Shown: in pieces, positions 7,833-16,177 of the stretch
Layout: every line of letters starts with the position of its first letter
Numbering within the stretch: position 1 is the first letter of the stretch
Notes under the pieces: model-generated
What the model was told of the DNA's origin: nothing
Database searches by the model: none
Seen by the model: only the letters and a program-made list of their open reading frames with translations
Program-made: the position numbers and the translations under genes
Assembly: GCA_017303935.1 (NCBI GenBank)
Contig: JAFLBD010000002.1
Span: forward strand, 248,001 to 312,000
Source of the DNA: Armatimonadota bacterium
GTDB lineage: Bacteria; Armatimonadota; Fimbriimonadia; Fimbriimonadales; Fimbriimonadaceae
DNA length: 64,000 nucleotides
Direction: 5' to 3'

Positions 7833-8615
7833 TTATGCGACGTTGACGCTGCTTTGTTCCTTCATGTGGCTGCGCAATCTTCCCATGGCCTGAGTGTGCA
7901 ATTGATACACTCGGGACTCGGAAACACCGAGCAATTTACCAATTTCTCTAAAGGTCAAACCTTCGAAGTAATACAGCGCGACTACCATGCGCTCGCGTTC
8001 GGGCAGTTTATCAATACCGGCAGAAAGAATTCGCCGAATCTCGCGGCCTTCGACTTCGCCACTGGTGCTTGCTGTTTCGTCCACGATCATTTCGACAAAC
8101 TGAACGTGGTCGTCGTGGTCACTGCTGTGTCCAACGATATCATCCAAAGAGTAAACATTGGTGCGGCCCATTCGAACCATCAGCTCGCTGACTTCCATCT
8201 CGGAAATTCCCAGAGCTTCGGCCATTTCACGCTCGCTTGGTGGGCGTCCCAATTTGCCTTCCAAAGCGAGGTGCGCTCGGTCCATCGCGCGCAGTTTTTC
8301 GCGGATTGATCGAGGAACCCAGTCTTCATCTCGAAGCATTTCGAGGATAGCTCCACGTATCAGGGCGATTGCATAGGTTTCAAATTTTACGTCTCGGGTC
8401 GGATCGAACTGATCCACGCTCTTGATGAGGCCAATGACGCCAGCACCGATCAAATCTTCGCGATCGACTCCACCCGGCAAGCTCGTCACCAAACGGCCCG
8501 AAGTGATCTTGACCAAATAGCTGAAATGGCTGATCAAGTCAATTCTGGCTTGTGGGTCTTTGTAAACCTTATAGTCCACCCACGCACGTTGCAAATTTTC
8601 TGGTGATAACGGCAT
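7833..8615 (-). CDS. sigma-28 family RNA polymerase sigma factor (FliA/WhiG type)
   Basis: 260 residues with all regions of an alternative sigma-70 family member. Region 2 holds PGGVDREDLIGAGVIGLIKSV and FETYAIALIRGAI. Region 3 holds SIREKLRAMDRAHLALEGKLGR. Region 4 holds LPERERMVVALYYFEGLTFREIG with the helix-turn-helix at LLGVSESRVYQLH. DWVPRSIREK and region 4 point to FliA/WhiG/SigD, which direct motility or developmental genes. No anti-sigma (FlgM) or flagellar gene is in the window. It is downstream of, and 17 nt from, a small membrane-protein gene in the same direction, so they form an operon. Confidence 0.9.
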   Translation of the reverse strand: MPLSPENLQRAWVDYKVYKDPQARIDLISHFSYLVKITSGRLVTSLPGGVDREDLIGAGVIGLIKSVDQFDPTRDVKFETYAIALIRGAILEMLRDEDWVPRSIREKLRAMDRAHLALEGKLGRPPSEREMAEALGISEMEVSELMVRMGRTNVYSLDDIVGHSSDHDDHVQFVEMIVDETASTSGEVEGREIRRILSAGIDKLPERERMVVALYYFEGLTFREIGKLLGVSESRVYQLHTQAMGRLRSHMKEQSSVNVA

Positions 8616-8632
8616 CTAGCTTAATCCTCATG

Positions 8633-8881
8633 CTAAGACGTTGTAGCTTCGGTTGATGATTCCGGTACAGACTCGATTTGAGTTTGGACCTTCACCGGAA
8701 CCGGATCAACGCTTGACCCTGTAAAGAATACATTCCATATCGTCACCGCAACCTTGCCCACCAGCCACGCGGCACCGCCGCGCAACAAGCATTGCACAGG
8801 ATCAACTCCGGCAATCAAACTTGAACCCAGCGCGGCAATAGCCATGAGACCTGCCACCACTTTGCTCAATTCATTCGACAT
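8633..8881 (-). CDS. small membrane protein of unknown function, co-transcribed with the sigma factor
   Basis: 82 residues from the ATG at 8881, chosen because GGAGAAGGGAA lies about 8 nt upstream. A longer frame to 8950 adds an unlikely leader. Residues 8-26 (VVAGLMAIAALGSSLIAG) and about 35-55 (AAWLVGKVAVTIWNVFF) are hydrophobic, and the tail is Val/Ser/Thr/Pro-rich. I do not recognise the family. The 17-nt spacing to the FliA/WhiG-like gene suggests a shared role, perhaps membrane control of the sigma factor, but that rests on position alone. Confidence 0.6.
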   Translation of the reverse strand: MSNELSKVVAGLMAIAALGSSLIAGVDPVQCLLRGGAAWLVGKVAVTIWNVFFTGSSVDPVPVKVQTQIESVPESSTEATTS

Positions 8882-9058
8882 GAATCTGTTCCCTTCTCCA
8901 ACATTTCGGTTTTCGGCCAAATCGTCTCCGAGCATTAGGGCAAATGCCACAAAATTTGCGAGGTTTTTGAACGTACGGCTTTAACACTTCAATTTAGGTT
9001 CAACGTTAACACCGCAGTCCCAGTGCCGCTGTTCCCAAGGTAGCTACAATAGGGGGAA

Positions 9059-11401
9059 GTGGTCCAGTCCGTCAGCCGGTTAGATAATCTCAAAACCCTG
9101 CGAGTCGCCAATATCGACTCAGCGCTGGCGGCTGCATTCATGTCGCTCCTTGGTGGAGCCTATCTGGTCAAGTTTGTTCAATATCTCGGCGGAGACATGA
9201 ACAAAGGGCGGCTCGATATGATGATCGCGCTGTTCACAGCAATTCCCAGCTTGGTCGGCCTTTTGCAGATACCGGGCGCGATTTGGGGAAGGCGCTACCC
9301 TTACTACAAGGGATTCATCGGTCCTGGCGGTGCGATCTGGCGATTTCTGTACATTCCCATCGCCATCTTGCCGAGTCTCCACCTTCCGAACGTCGTCGCG
9401 ATTACGTTAGTGATTCTCTGCGTGGGAGTCGCGAGCGCTAGTGTTCAGATCGTCTCGCCAATCTACAACGACTGGATGGCTGAGATGGTCCCCGCCAATT
9501 CGAGGGGATGGTTTTTCAGCCGGCGGAATGCGATGCAAGCTTGGGTTGGTGCCCTGGCCGCTTTCGGCGGCGGGTTCCTTTTCGACGAGTTGGGCAAAGC
9601 CACCAGCCCGCAAGTCACGTATACGGTCATCTTCACTCTTGGCATCGTTTTCGGACTCGTCAGCTTGGTCTACTTCTATCGCATGAAGAACATCCCGCGA
9701 CCGGATGTGATGCAAGTCGGGTTCGTCGAAAGTATCCGAAACATGCAAGTTCCGTTCAAAAACCGAGATTTTCGAAAGACCTTGGTTTTCTTTTCGGTGT
9801 TCTTGATCGCCTCCAGTTTCGCGGGAAATCTTTGGAGTGCCTACGCCTTCGAGACCCTCAAAATGGGAATGACCGCATTCCAAGTGAGCGCGATTTGCCA
9901 CGCGGCAGGAAACATCTCAGCCATTCGAATGTGGGGATTCTTGAGCGATAAATACGGCAACAAGCCGGTCATGGTGTTGCTCATCGCGGGCATTTCCCTC
10001 ACACCATTTCCATGGATGATCTGCCAGCCCAACCAGGATGTATTTAATGCCGTCGTTCTGGGGATTACACATATCATTGCGGGGATGTGTTGGGGTGGAA
10101 TCAGCGTTTGCCAGTTCAACCTCCTGCTCGCCACTTCTCCTGAAGAAGGACGTGCGAATTATCTTGGGGCGGGCATGGCAATGCAGTCCTTGATGGGCGC
10201 GGTAGGACCGCTTCTCGGAGCCGAAGTGATGTCGCAACTGCGCCACCAAGTACCAGCGGCAACCGCGTTCCATGCCATTTTTGCGATTACAGCAGTGCTG
10301 CGTGTATGTTCGATTCTCGTGCTGTTGCGAGTGCATGAATCCGGTTCGGTTTCGGTCAAAGGCACGTTCACCGAACTCGCCAAAATGTCGCCGCGTGGTT
10401 ACATGGCGCTCCGCCAAATGAAAGGCTCGTCCGATGCCACTGTTCGTGGCGCTGCGATCGATTCCGCCGCAGACGTCCAGTTTGATATCGCCCGGGACGA
10501 AGTGATCCGCGCCTTGCACGACCCGTCGCCGAGGTTGCGCCGAAAAGCTGCCCGCGCTCTCAGCAGCTTACGGGGAGGGGAAGCGTCTGGAGCACTGATC
10601 GAGATGCTTCGCGAGCACCCTGACCTTGCGGAAGAAGAGATGCTCGAGACGTTGGGGCAACTCGAAAATCCGGACGCGGAACCTGTGCTGATCGAGTATT
10701 TGGGTTCACCGAGGCCACTTTTGCGCCGAGCCGCAGCCAGGGCCCTCGGCAACCTCGGAGGGCCGCAAGCCGGTGAAGCCCTCAAGGGAGCAGCCCAATC
10801 GAACCTCGATCCTGACCTGCGCCGCGCGGCGCTTCAAGGGTTGCGCGAGCTGGAGTTCATGGGAGCAGAATCCGAGATCGCTGAAGCCTGCTTGGACCCG
10901 CATCCGAGTGTCAGAATCGCTGCCGCCGAAGCCATCGAAGCCCTAACGATTCGCTCTGCAACTCCGAAGCTTCGGGCATCGCTCTCGCGATTTTCGGATG
11001 AAGCGTGCAGCGAGATCGCTTATGCGCTTGGGGCAGTCGGCGACGAGACTGATCTTGTTTTGATCCTGCAAGAGGCTCGGCGTTCGACTTCGGATATCAC
11101 GCGGTGGCGGTGCTTGCTCGGCGTGGCCAAGTGTCTCGGATGCGAGACTATCGCCTACCGATTGATGCTTCAAGAGGGAATGGCCAGAGATAGTCTCGCG
11201 GCTCGGCTCCTGCGCGAATCTCATGCACCAAACGAGGTCTTTCGTTCCTTTGACCTGTTCACTCGAGATGAGGAATTCCAGGCATTGCGCGCGCTGGCCA
11301 AGTTCGACGCGGGACTTGAGCCACTGGTTCAAAACCCGGTTGAGGATTTGTACCTGGTCGCACTCGCAAAAGTAATTTCGAATCTCAATACCCGAGTGTG
11401 A
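9059..11401 (+). CDS. MFS transporter fused to a C-terminal HEAT-repeat domain
   Basis: 780 residues. Residues 20-430 are a Major Facilitator with about 12 helices; a cytoplasmic loop carries MVPANSRGWFFSRRNAMQAW and another carries SDKYGNKPVMVL. Residues 440-720 are Ala/Leu/Arg-rich helical pairs of HEAT/PBS-lyase type: RGAAIDSAADVQ, LRRKAARALSSL, LLRRAAARALGNLGG and VRIAAAEAIEAL. HEAT arrays bind proteins, so this transporter may be tethered or gated by a cytoplasmic partner. The substrate is unknown. The GTG at 9059 comes 8 nt after TACAAT (9045-9050), so the mRNA may be leaderless. The receiver-domain gene follows 20 nt after the stop. Confidence 0.8.
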   Translation: MVQSVSRLDNLKTLRVANIDSALAAAFMSLLGGAYLVKFVQYLGGDMNKGRLDMMIALFTAIPSLVGLLQIPGAIWGRRYPYYKGFIGPGGAIWRFLYIPIAILPSLHLPNVVAITLVILCVGVASASVQIVSPIYNDWMAEMVPANSRGWFFSRRNAMQAWVGALAAFGGGFLFDELGKATSPQVTYTVIFTLGIVFGLVSLVYFYRMKNIPRPDVMQVGFVESIRNMQVPFKNRDFRKTLVFFSVFLIASSFAGNLWSAYAFETLKMGMTAFQVSAICHAAGNISAIRMWGFLSDKYGNKPVMVLLIAGISLTPFPWMICQPNQDVFNAVVLGITHIIAGMCWGGISVCQFNLLLATSPEEGRANYLGAGMAMQSLMGAVGPLLGAEVMSQLRHQVPAATAFHAIFAITAVLRVCSILVLLRVHESGSVSVKGTFTELAKMSPRGYMALRQMKGSSDATVRGAAIDSAADVQFDIARDEVIRALHDPSPRLRRKAARALSSLRGGEASGALIEMLREHPDLAEEEMLETLGQLENPDAEPVLIEYLGSPRPLLRRAAARALGNLGGPQAGEALKGAAQSNLDPDLRRAALQGLRELEFMGAESEIAEACLDPHPSVRIAAAEAIEALTIRSATPKLRASLSRFSDEACSEIAYALGAVGDETDLVLILQEARRSTSDITRWRCLLGVAKCLGCETIAYRLMLQEGMARDSLAARLLRESHAPNEVFRSFDLFTRDEEFQALRALAKFDAGLEPLVQNPVEDLYLVALAKVISNLNTRV

Positions 11402-11421
11402 TTCGGTATTCTTCACGTTCG

Positions 11422-11877
11422 ATGTACCGTGTTTTGGTAATTGATGACGAGGACGACGTCAGGTCGGCCGTCAAGAGGAGGCTAGCGCGTGAAGGGTTCG
11501 ATATCGACCTCGCCGACAGTTCTGAATCCGGGATTGCCAAAATCCAAAAGTCCGATCCCCCGTTCGATGTGATCATTACGGACATGAGCATGGAAGATCC
11601 TAACTCAGGAATCCGTGTACTGAGCGCTGCTTTTGCTCGTGATCTCTTTGCTGAAGTGATTGTGATGACGGCGTACGGCAATGTGGCTAATGCCGTGGAA
11701 TGTATGCGCCGAGGGGCGTTCGACTACATCGAAAAGAACAGTCCGAACACCGACGTTTTTGAGCTGCTGGTACAAAAAATCGACGCAGCCATGGACCGAC
11801 GCAGACAAGATGTTCGCGCGATAGAGCGGTGGGAAAGCGTTGCGCGCGCGCAGGAGAAACGAACAGACCATGCCTAA
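11422..11877 (+). CDS. single-domain response regulator (CheY-like receiver)
   Basis: 151 residues from ATG 11422, chosen because the receiver fold starts MYRVLVIDDEDD; a GTG at 11398 would add eight unrelated residues. The acidic pocket is D8/D9, the phospho-acceptor is D54 (VIITDMSM), the switch Thr is in VIVMTAYG and the conserved Lys is in FDYIEK. The receiver is followed only by a charged helix (residues 120-151), so there is no output domain and it probably works by protein contact. No cognate kinase is adjacent. Its last 8 nt overlap the aminotransferase start, and it sits just after the MFS-HEAT gene. Confidence 0.85.
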   Translation: MYRVLVIDDEDDVRSAVKRRLAREGFDIDLADSSESGIAKIQKSDPPFDVIITDMSMEDPNSGIRVLSAAFARDLFAEVIVMTAYGNVANAVECMRRGAFDYIEKNSPNTDVFELLVQKIDAAMDRRRQDVRAIERWESVARAQEKRTDHA

Positions 11878-13093
11878 GATTTCGAATCGAGCAATCAGCA
11901 CTCCCGAATCACCTATTCGAAAGCTCACCCCATTCGCCGATGCCGCTAAAGCAAGAGGAACGAAGGTTTATCACCTCAACATCGGCCAGCCAGACGTACC
12001 GGCACCAGCAGAATTTTGGCAGGCGATCAAGTCTATCTCTGACCCTATCGTCGCCTACACCCACTCAGCCGGAATCCCCACTCTCCGAAAAGCTGCCGTC
12101 GAGCACTACCGCAGCAAAGGGATCATGGTGGATGAGGACAATCTGTTCGTCACCACCGCTGGCTCGGAAGCGATTATCTTCGGATTCCTAGCCTGCCTCA
12201 ACCCGGGTGATGAGGTGATCATTCCCGAGCCTCTTTATGCGAACTATATTGGCTTTGCGGCGATTGCTGGCGTGACGGTTGTGCCCATCACTACCAAGAT
12301 CGAAGAGGACTTCCGACTCCCAAGCATCGAAGAGTTTGAAAAGCGAATCACCACGAAAACAAAGGCGATTCTCATCTGCAATCCAAACAATCCAACTGGA
12401 ACGGTTTACGATCAATCGCAGCTTGAAGCGCTCAGGGACTTGGTTCTGGAACACGATTTGTTCCTATTCGCGGATGAGGTGTACCACGAATTCAATTACA
12501 CCGGACAAAGCGTGCCATCGGTACTTAATCTGACCGGAATCGAGAACAACGCTATCGTCATCGACTCGGTTTCCAAGAAGTTCAGCCTCTGCGGCGCACG
12601 AGTTGGATTCTTCATCTGCCGAAACAAGGAAGTTTTCCATTCGGCGATCAAGTTTTCGCAAGCTAGACTCTCGCCGCCAGCCATCGAACAGATCGGTGTC
12701 GAAGCCGCGTTGCGCACCACCCCGCGATCCTATTTCGACGATATGAACGCGGAGTATCGCCACCGCCGAGACATCTTGGTCAAGAGACTCAAGAGTTTCA
12801 ATGGCGTCACGGTTCCGCAAATCGAAGGAGCGTTCTACGCCATGGTCAGGTTGCCAATCGACGATTGCGACCGATTCTGCCAGTGGATGTTAGAGGAGTT
12901 TTCTCACGAGGGCAAAACCGTGATGATGGCGCCTGGCACGGGATTTTATGAAACGGATGGAGTCGGCAAGGACGAGGTTCGAATCGCCTATGTCCTAAAG
13001 GGTGAAGACTTGGAAGTCGCGCTAGATGTCCTCCAGCAAGGTCTCGCTGTATATCCTGGGCGGACTTGCGAACAGCTAACAGCAAAGGTCTAA
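11870..13093 (+). CDS. class I/II pyridoxal-phosphate aminotransferase (AspC-like)
   Basis: 407 residues from ATG 11870, which lies inside the end of the receiver gene (8-nt overlap) with GGAG upstream. It has the fold-type I aminotransferase signature: LNIGQPDVPAP, substrate loop NPNNPTGTVY, DEVYHEF, and the PLP lysine in SVSKKFSLCGARVGF. It groups with aspartate/aromatic aminotransferases, but the exact amino acid cannot be read from motifs. It is translationally coupled to the receiver gene and ends at a terminator. Confidence 0.88.
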   Translation: MPKISNRAISTPESPIRKLTPFADAAKARGTKVYHLNIGQPDVPAPAEFWQAIKSISDPIVAYTHSAGIPTLRKAAVEHYRSKGIMVDEDNLFVTTAGSEAIIFGFLACLNPGDEVIIPEPLYANYIGFAAIAGVTVVPITTKIEEDFRLPSIEEFEKRITTKTKAILICNPNNPTGTVYDQSQLEALRDLVLEHDLFLFADEVYHEFNYTGQSVPSVLNLTGIENNAIVIDSVSKKFSLCGARVGFFICRNKEVFHSAIKFSQARLSPPAIEQIGVEAALRTTPRSYFDDMNAEYRHRRDILVKRLKSFNGVTVPQIEGAFYAMVRLPIDDCDRFCQWMLEEFSHEGKTVMMAPGTGFYETDGVGKDEVRIAYVLKGEDLEVALDVLQQGLAVYPGRTCEQLTAKV

Positions 13094-13099
13094 TAACAC

Positions 13100-13133
13100 G
13101 GATGCCCCCCAAATTGGGGAGCATCCTTTTCTT
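13100..13133 (+). terminator. intrinsic terminator after the aminotransferase
   Basis: GGATGC (13100-13105) with CCCC pairs with GGGG and GCATCC (13121-13126) around AAATT, followed by TTTTCTTT. It closes the 9.0-13.1 kb transcript. Confidence 0.8.
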
Positions 13134-13148
13134 TCGCAGACGAAGAAA

Positions 13149-14003
13149 TTAGACTCCGGGTCGGCCGCCACCAGGGCCACCGCCGTTGCCACCTGGCCCT
13201 CCCTGACCAGGGCCGCCTGGGCCGCCCTGTGGAGGAGCTTCGTTCTGGAAGGTGAACGGTGCGCCGAGCATATTTCTCCATGTTTGTCGCTGATCGGCAG
13301 TGAGCATCGCCATGACGTCTGCATTGAACGCATCTTCAAGTTGCTTTGCCCGAGCTCGCATCTGATCTGGAGCCAGTCGCTGCTCCATCAGTGCTCGCAT
13401 GGCTTGTTGGAGAGCCTGCATTCGCGTTCTGAAGCTGCTCTTTTGCTCATTCGTCAGGTTCAGCGCCTGTGCGACTTCTGGTCGACCAATCGCCTTTGCA
13501 CCATCGAATTGAAGTGCAAGCTGGTGATATCGGTGATACTGAGCATCATTCAAGATATCTTGCAGCTCTTCTTCGATGTGCTGACCGCGAGGATCTGGTC
13601 CGTTCGGAGGTCCGCCAGGACCGCCTTGTCCAGGACCACCCTGCCCGCCAGGACCCCCAGGTCCCATGCCGCCGCCAGGTCCACCTTGTCCACCGCCTTG
13701 TCCCGGGCCACCTTGACCAGGTCCGCCCTGACCGCCTTGTGGAGGTCGGAGAAGTTCTCGAATCGCTGACTTTTGATCTGCGCTGAGGTGAAGTTCTTGA
13801 CCGACATCATTTCGGAGCAAAAGCATCGGACCGCCTTGTGGGCCCATTGGACGGCCCATTCCAGGACCACCGGGTCCACCAGGGCCGTTCTGGCCTCCTT
13901 GGCCGCCTCCGCTGCCTGGGGTTGGCTGACCGTAGCTTGCCGCCCCGATCAGGGTCATCAACGCAATCGCTGTGAGGGTCATTGTCTTGTGAATGGTTTT
14001 CAT
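13149..14003 (-). CDS. exported Gly/Pro/Gln-rich protein with three LTxxQ-like motifs (CpxP/Spy-like)
   Basis: 284 residues. A signal peptide (MKTIHKTMTLTAIALMTLIG) is followed by low-complexity G-P-G-Q-G stretches at about 24-57, 88-142 and 260-284. The helical parts carry LHLSADQKSAI, LNLTNEQKSSF and MLTADQRQTW, each a variant of the LTxxQ motif of the periplasmic stress chaperones CpxP and Spy. It lies directly downstream of a response-regulator/histidine-kinase pair in the same direction, as cpxP is linked to cpxRA. Its own promoter has an 11-bp tandem repeat. I infer a periplasmic sensor-chaperone in feedback with the kinase; the collagen-like Gly tracts are unusual for the family. Confidence 0.75.
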   Translation of the reverse strand: MKTIHKTMTLTAIALMTLIGAASYGQPTPGSGGGQGGQNGPGGPGGPGMGRPMGPQGGPMLLLRNDVGQELHLSADQKSAIRELLRPPQGGQGGPGQGGPGQGGGQGGPGGGMGPGGPGGQGGPGQGGPGGPPNGPDPRGQHIEEELQDILNDAQYHRYHQLALQFDGAKAIGRPEVAQALNLTNEQKSSFRTRMQALQQAMRALMEQRLAPDQMRARAKQLEDAFNADVMAMLTADQRQTWRNMLGAPFTFQNEAPPQGGPGGPGQGGPGGNGGGPGGGRPGV

Positions 14004-14041
14004 TTCGTTTTCCTATCCCAGTTTCTGTCTCTGGTATTGCA

Positions 14042-14077
14042 ATAGTAGGTTTTGGTTATTTGGAAATTATTTGGAAA
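14042..14077 (-). promoter_or_regulatory. 11-bp tandem direct repeat next to a -10 box: likely OmpR-family regulator site
   Basis: On the minus strand TTTCCAAATAA occurs twice in perfect tandem (14077-14056). It is followed after 8 nt by TACTAT (14047-14042) as a -10 box, and the mRNA would start near 14034. Direct repeats with 11-bp period in place of the -35 box are how PhoB/OmpR-family regulators activate promoters, and such a regulator is encoded two genes upstream. The first repeat contains the stop codon of the kinase gene. Confidence 0.6.
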
Positions 14078-15482
14078 TTGCAAATAGTCTCGATTTAGGG
14101 AAAATTAGCTTCGCGGTCGTGCCTTTTTGCACTGCAGATGCGATTTCGAGCCTGCCTTGATAGGTGTTTGCCAGTGTTTGGGTGATCGCAATACCAAGCC
14201 CCAACGAACCCGTATCGCGGGATCTGGATTCATCTCCGCGGTAGAACCGCTCGCCAAGCCTGGCCAACTGATCCGCAGGAATGCCGCTCCCGGAATCGGC
14301 GACAACGATCGCAAATTCATCACCAACAACTTCGAGGTGGATGTTGACCGCACCGGATTCTGGCGTATGCCGCTTCGCGTTACTGATCAGATTCACCAGC
14401 ATGCGATGTAGATGGTTCGGGCCTATTTCTACTTCATATCCGCCAAGTTCAGGTGAAACTTGCGGGGCCGGGCCGCTTTGGCTTTCCGCGTATTTCAAGG
14501 CGGCTTGAACCGCAGATGCGATTCCGATGCGTCCTGGTTCAGCATGGAGCTCGCCCGCGTCCGATCTCGCCAGCGTCACCAGCTCGTTGACCAGGTGGGT
14601 CATCACATTCGCGGCGTCCGATGCGACTTGCAACGATTCTTTCATCTCGGCGGGGTCATCCGATGGTTGTGAGGTTGCCAGCTTCAACCGAGTTAAAGGT
14701 GTTCGCAATTCATGGCTGGCATCAGCGACAAATCTCCGCTGTTGCTCGTTCGATCGTTTCAGCGCGCCAAATGCAGATTCCAGTCGTTCCAGCATTCCGT
14801 TAAAAGCAAACGCTAACTGACCCAGTTCGTCCTTGGACTTCACCTCCAATCGCGTGCTCAGATCATCTTCATCGAGTTCGGTCGCGGTCTGCGCGACCCG
14901 CTTGATCGGCCGAACTGCACCTTCTGCCAGAAAGTATGCGGCCAGTCCGCTCAGGATCAGCGCAATGGGAATCAATGACCAAAACACCGTGGTTTGCGCT
15001 GCTTCTAGTCTCTGCCGGTCGCTCAGTCCTCGCCCGATTTGAACGATCACCCTTCCTTCCCTGGAGGGAAAAGCCGCGGTCAGCAGAAGGTACTTCTCTT
15101 CATTGAATGTGACGGTATCGAAAATGGGTGCACCAGACTTTGCTTTCTCAAACTGAGCTGGAAACGGAGGTTTGTCGAAGCTATTCGGTCCGCCGACACG
15201 AGCCCCGGTTTCATCAAACACGCTAGGCCTCTGGATGTCGTTGAACCGCTGAGGCGGCCCACCACGTTGGTTCGGGCCTTCTTCACCGGGCGGCTGATTT
15301 GGATCGTCCAGGTTGAACCTTGGTGGAACTCGGCTGGCTTGCTGGGCAATATTCATCAGCTCCGTGCGCAGATTGCGATCTGCAACGGTCCTTGTGGTCG
15401 CCAAAAACACGTTCAATGTAATCGCCAAAACCGCAAGCATTACCAGCGAGTTGATCAGAACGAGGCGTATTTTGAAGCTCAT
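14067..15482 (-). CDS. sensor histidine kinase of the EnvZ/CpxA type
   Basis: 471 residues. Transmembrane helix 1 is at 6-28. The periplasmic loop (30-165) contains a Pro/Asn/Gly-rich stretch (residues 56-80). Helix 2 is at 168-186 and HAMP at about 186-238. HisKA has H257 in FVADASHELRTPLTRLK. The HATPase has N-box NLISNAKRHT, G1 DSGSGIPADQL and G2 SLGLGIAI. It phosphorylates the regulator encoded just before it; the ATGA overlap (4 nt) fixes the pair. The next gene is an LTxxQ exported protein, suggesting envelope-stress sensing through the loop. Confidence 0.92.
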   Translation of the reverse strand: MSFKIRLVLINSLVMLAVLAITLNVFLATTRTVADRNLRTELMNIAQQASRVPPRFNLDDPNQPPGEEGPNQRGGPPQRFNDIQRPSVFDETGARVGGPNSFDKPPFPAQFEKAKSGAPIFDTVTFNEEKYLLLTAAFPSREGRVIVQIGRGLSDRQRLEAAQTTVFWSLIPIALILSGLAAYFLAEGAVRPIKRVAQTATELDEDDLSTRLEVKSKDELGQLAFAFNGMLERLESAFGALKRSNEQQRRFVADASHELRTPLTRLKLATSQPSDDPAEMKESLQVASDAANVMTHLVNELVTLARSDAGELHAEPGRIGIASAVQAALKYAESQSGPAPQVSPELGGYEVEIGPNHLHRMLVNLISNAKRHTPESGAVNIHLEVVGDEFAIVVADSGSGIPADQLARLGERFYRGDESRSRDTGSLGLGIAITQTLANTYQGRLEIASAVQKGTTAKLIFPKSRLFAISK

Positions 15483-16159
15483 GCGCTCTCCTCCGGAGTG
15501 ACCAACCGGTAACCAAATCCGTGGACAGTTTGAATCAGGCTCTTTTCCCGCCCCTCATCAATCTTCTTCCGGAGCGCGGTGACATGAAAGTTGACCGTAT
15601 TGCTCATGCTGGCGTCATCATTCCAAATTTGGTCGATGATCATTTCTCTTTCGAGCACGCGGCCCGCGTTCCGAGCGAGTGCCTCCAGCAGTGAGAATTC
15701 TCGAGGAGTCAGTCGAATTTCTTGCCCATTTCTGGTCACGGACTTGCCCTTTGGATCAATGTGTAGGTCGGCCACCACCAAGATCTCGGAGCGAGTTGAT
15801 TTGTCGCGCCGAAGCAACGCGCGGATGCGGGCCAGAAGTTCGCTAAGCTCAAACGGTTTGGGCAGATAATCGTCCGCACCAGCATCGAGCCCCTGAACCT
15901 TGTCCTCGACGTCGTCTCGTGCGGTGAGCATCAATATCGGGCAATTCACTTTGCTTCGCCGCAACCGCTCGCAGACCTCAATCCCACCCATTTTGGGCAG
16001 CATCAGATCAAGCAAAATCAGATGCGGTGGGTTCAATTTGGCTTCTTCAAGCCCGGAAATACCATCGAACGCAACTTCAACTGAGTACCCCTCTTTTTCT
16101 AGGGCACGCTTCAATTGCATCGCGATCACGCGATCATCTTCGACGACGAGCAACTTCAA
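15479..16159 (-). CDS. OmpR/PhoB-family response regulator
   Basis: 226 residues. The receiver (1-115) has D8/D9, phospho-acceptor D51 (LILLDLMLPK), Thr in ILMLTAR and Lys in DYLPKPFE. The C-terminal winged helix (130-224) has RLTPREFSLLEALARN and the recognition region MSNTVNFHVTALRKKID. It overlaps the kinase gene by 4 nt and starts 18 nt after the photolyase stop, so it is probably expressed from the upstream operon. Its likely target is the tandem repeat at 14056-14077. Confidence 0.92.
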   Translation of the reverse strand: MKLLVVEDDRVIAMQLKRALEKEGYSVEVAFDGISGLEEAKLNPPHLILLDLMLPKMGGIEVCERLRRSKVNCPILMLTARDDVEDKVQGLDAGADDYLPKPFELSELLARIRALLRRDKSTRSEILVVADLHIDPKGKSVTRNGQEIRLTPREFSLLEALARNAGRVLEREMIIDQIWNDDASMSNTVNFHVTALRKKIDEGREKSLIQTVHGFGYRLVTPEESA

Positions 16160-16177
16160 TTCGCCTACATTCTACGC

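Noticed and set aside
13560-13760. Gly-rich repeats as a DNA repeat array or CRISPR
   Set aside because: The repetitive bases are codons of the G-P-G-Q tract; units are irregular and there are no spacers.
13284-13786. Plus-strand ORFs over the Gly-rich gene
   Set aside because: They are the antisense of G-P-G-Q repeats and show no independent start signals.
14111-16170. Antisense ORFs over the kinase/regulator genes
   Set aside because: These are frame shadows. The minus-strand frames encode complete two-component proteins.
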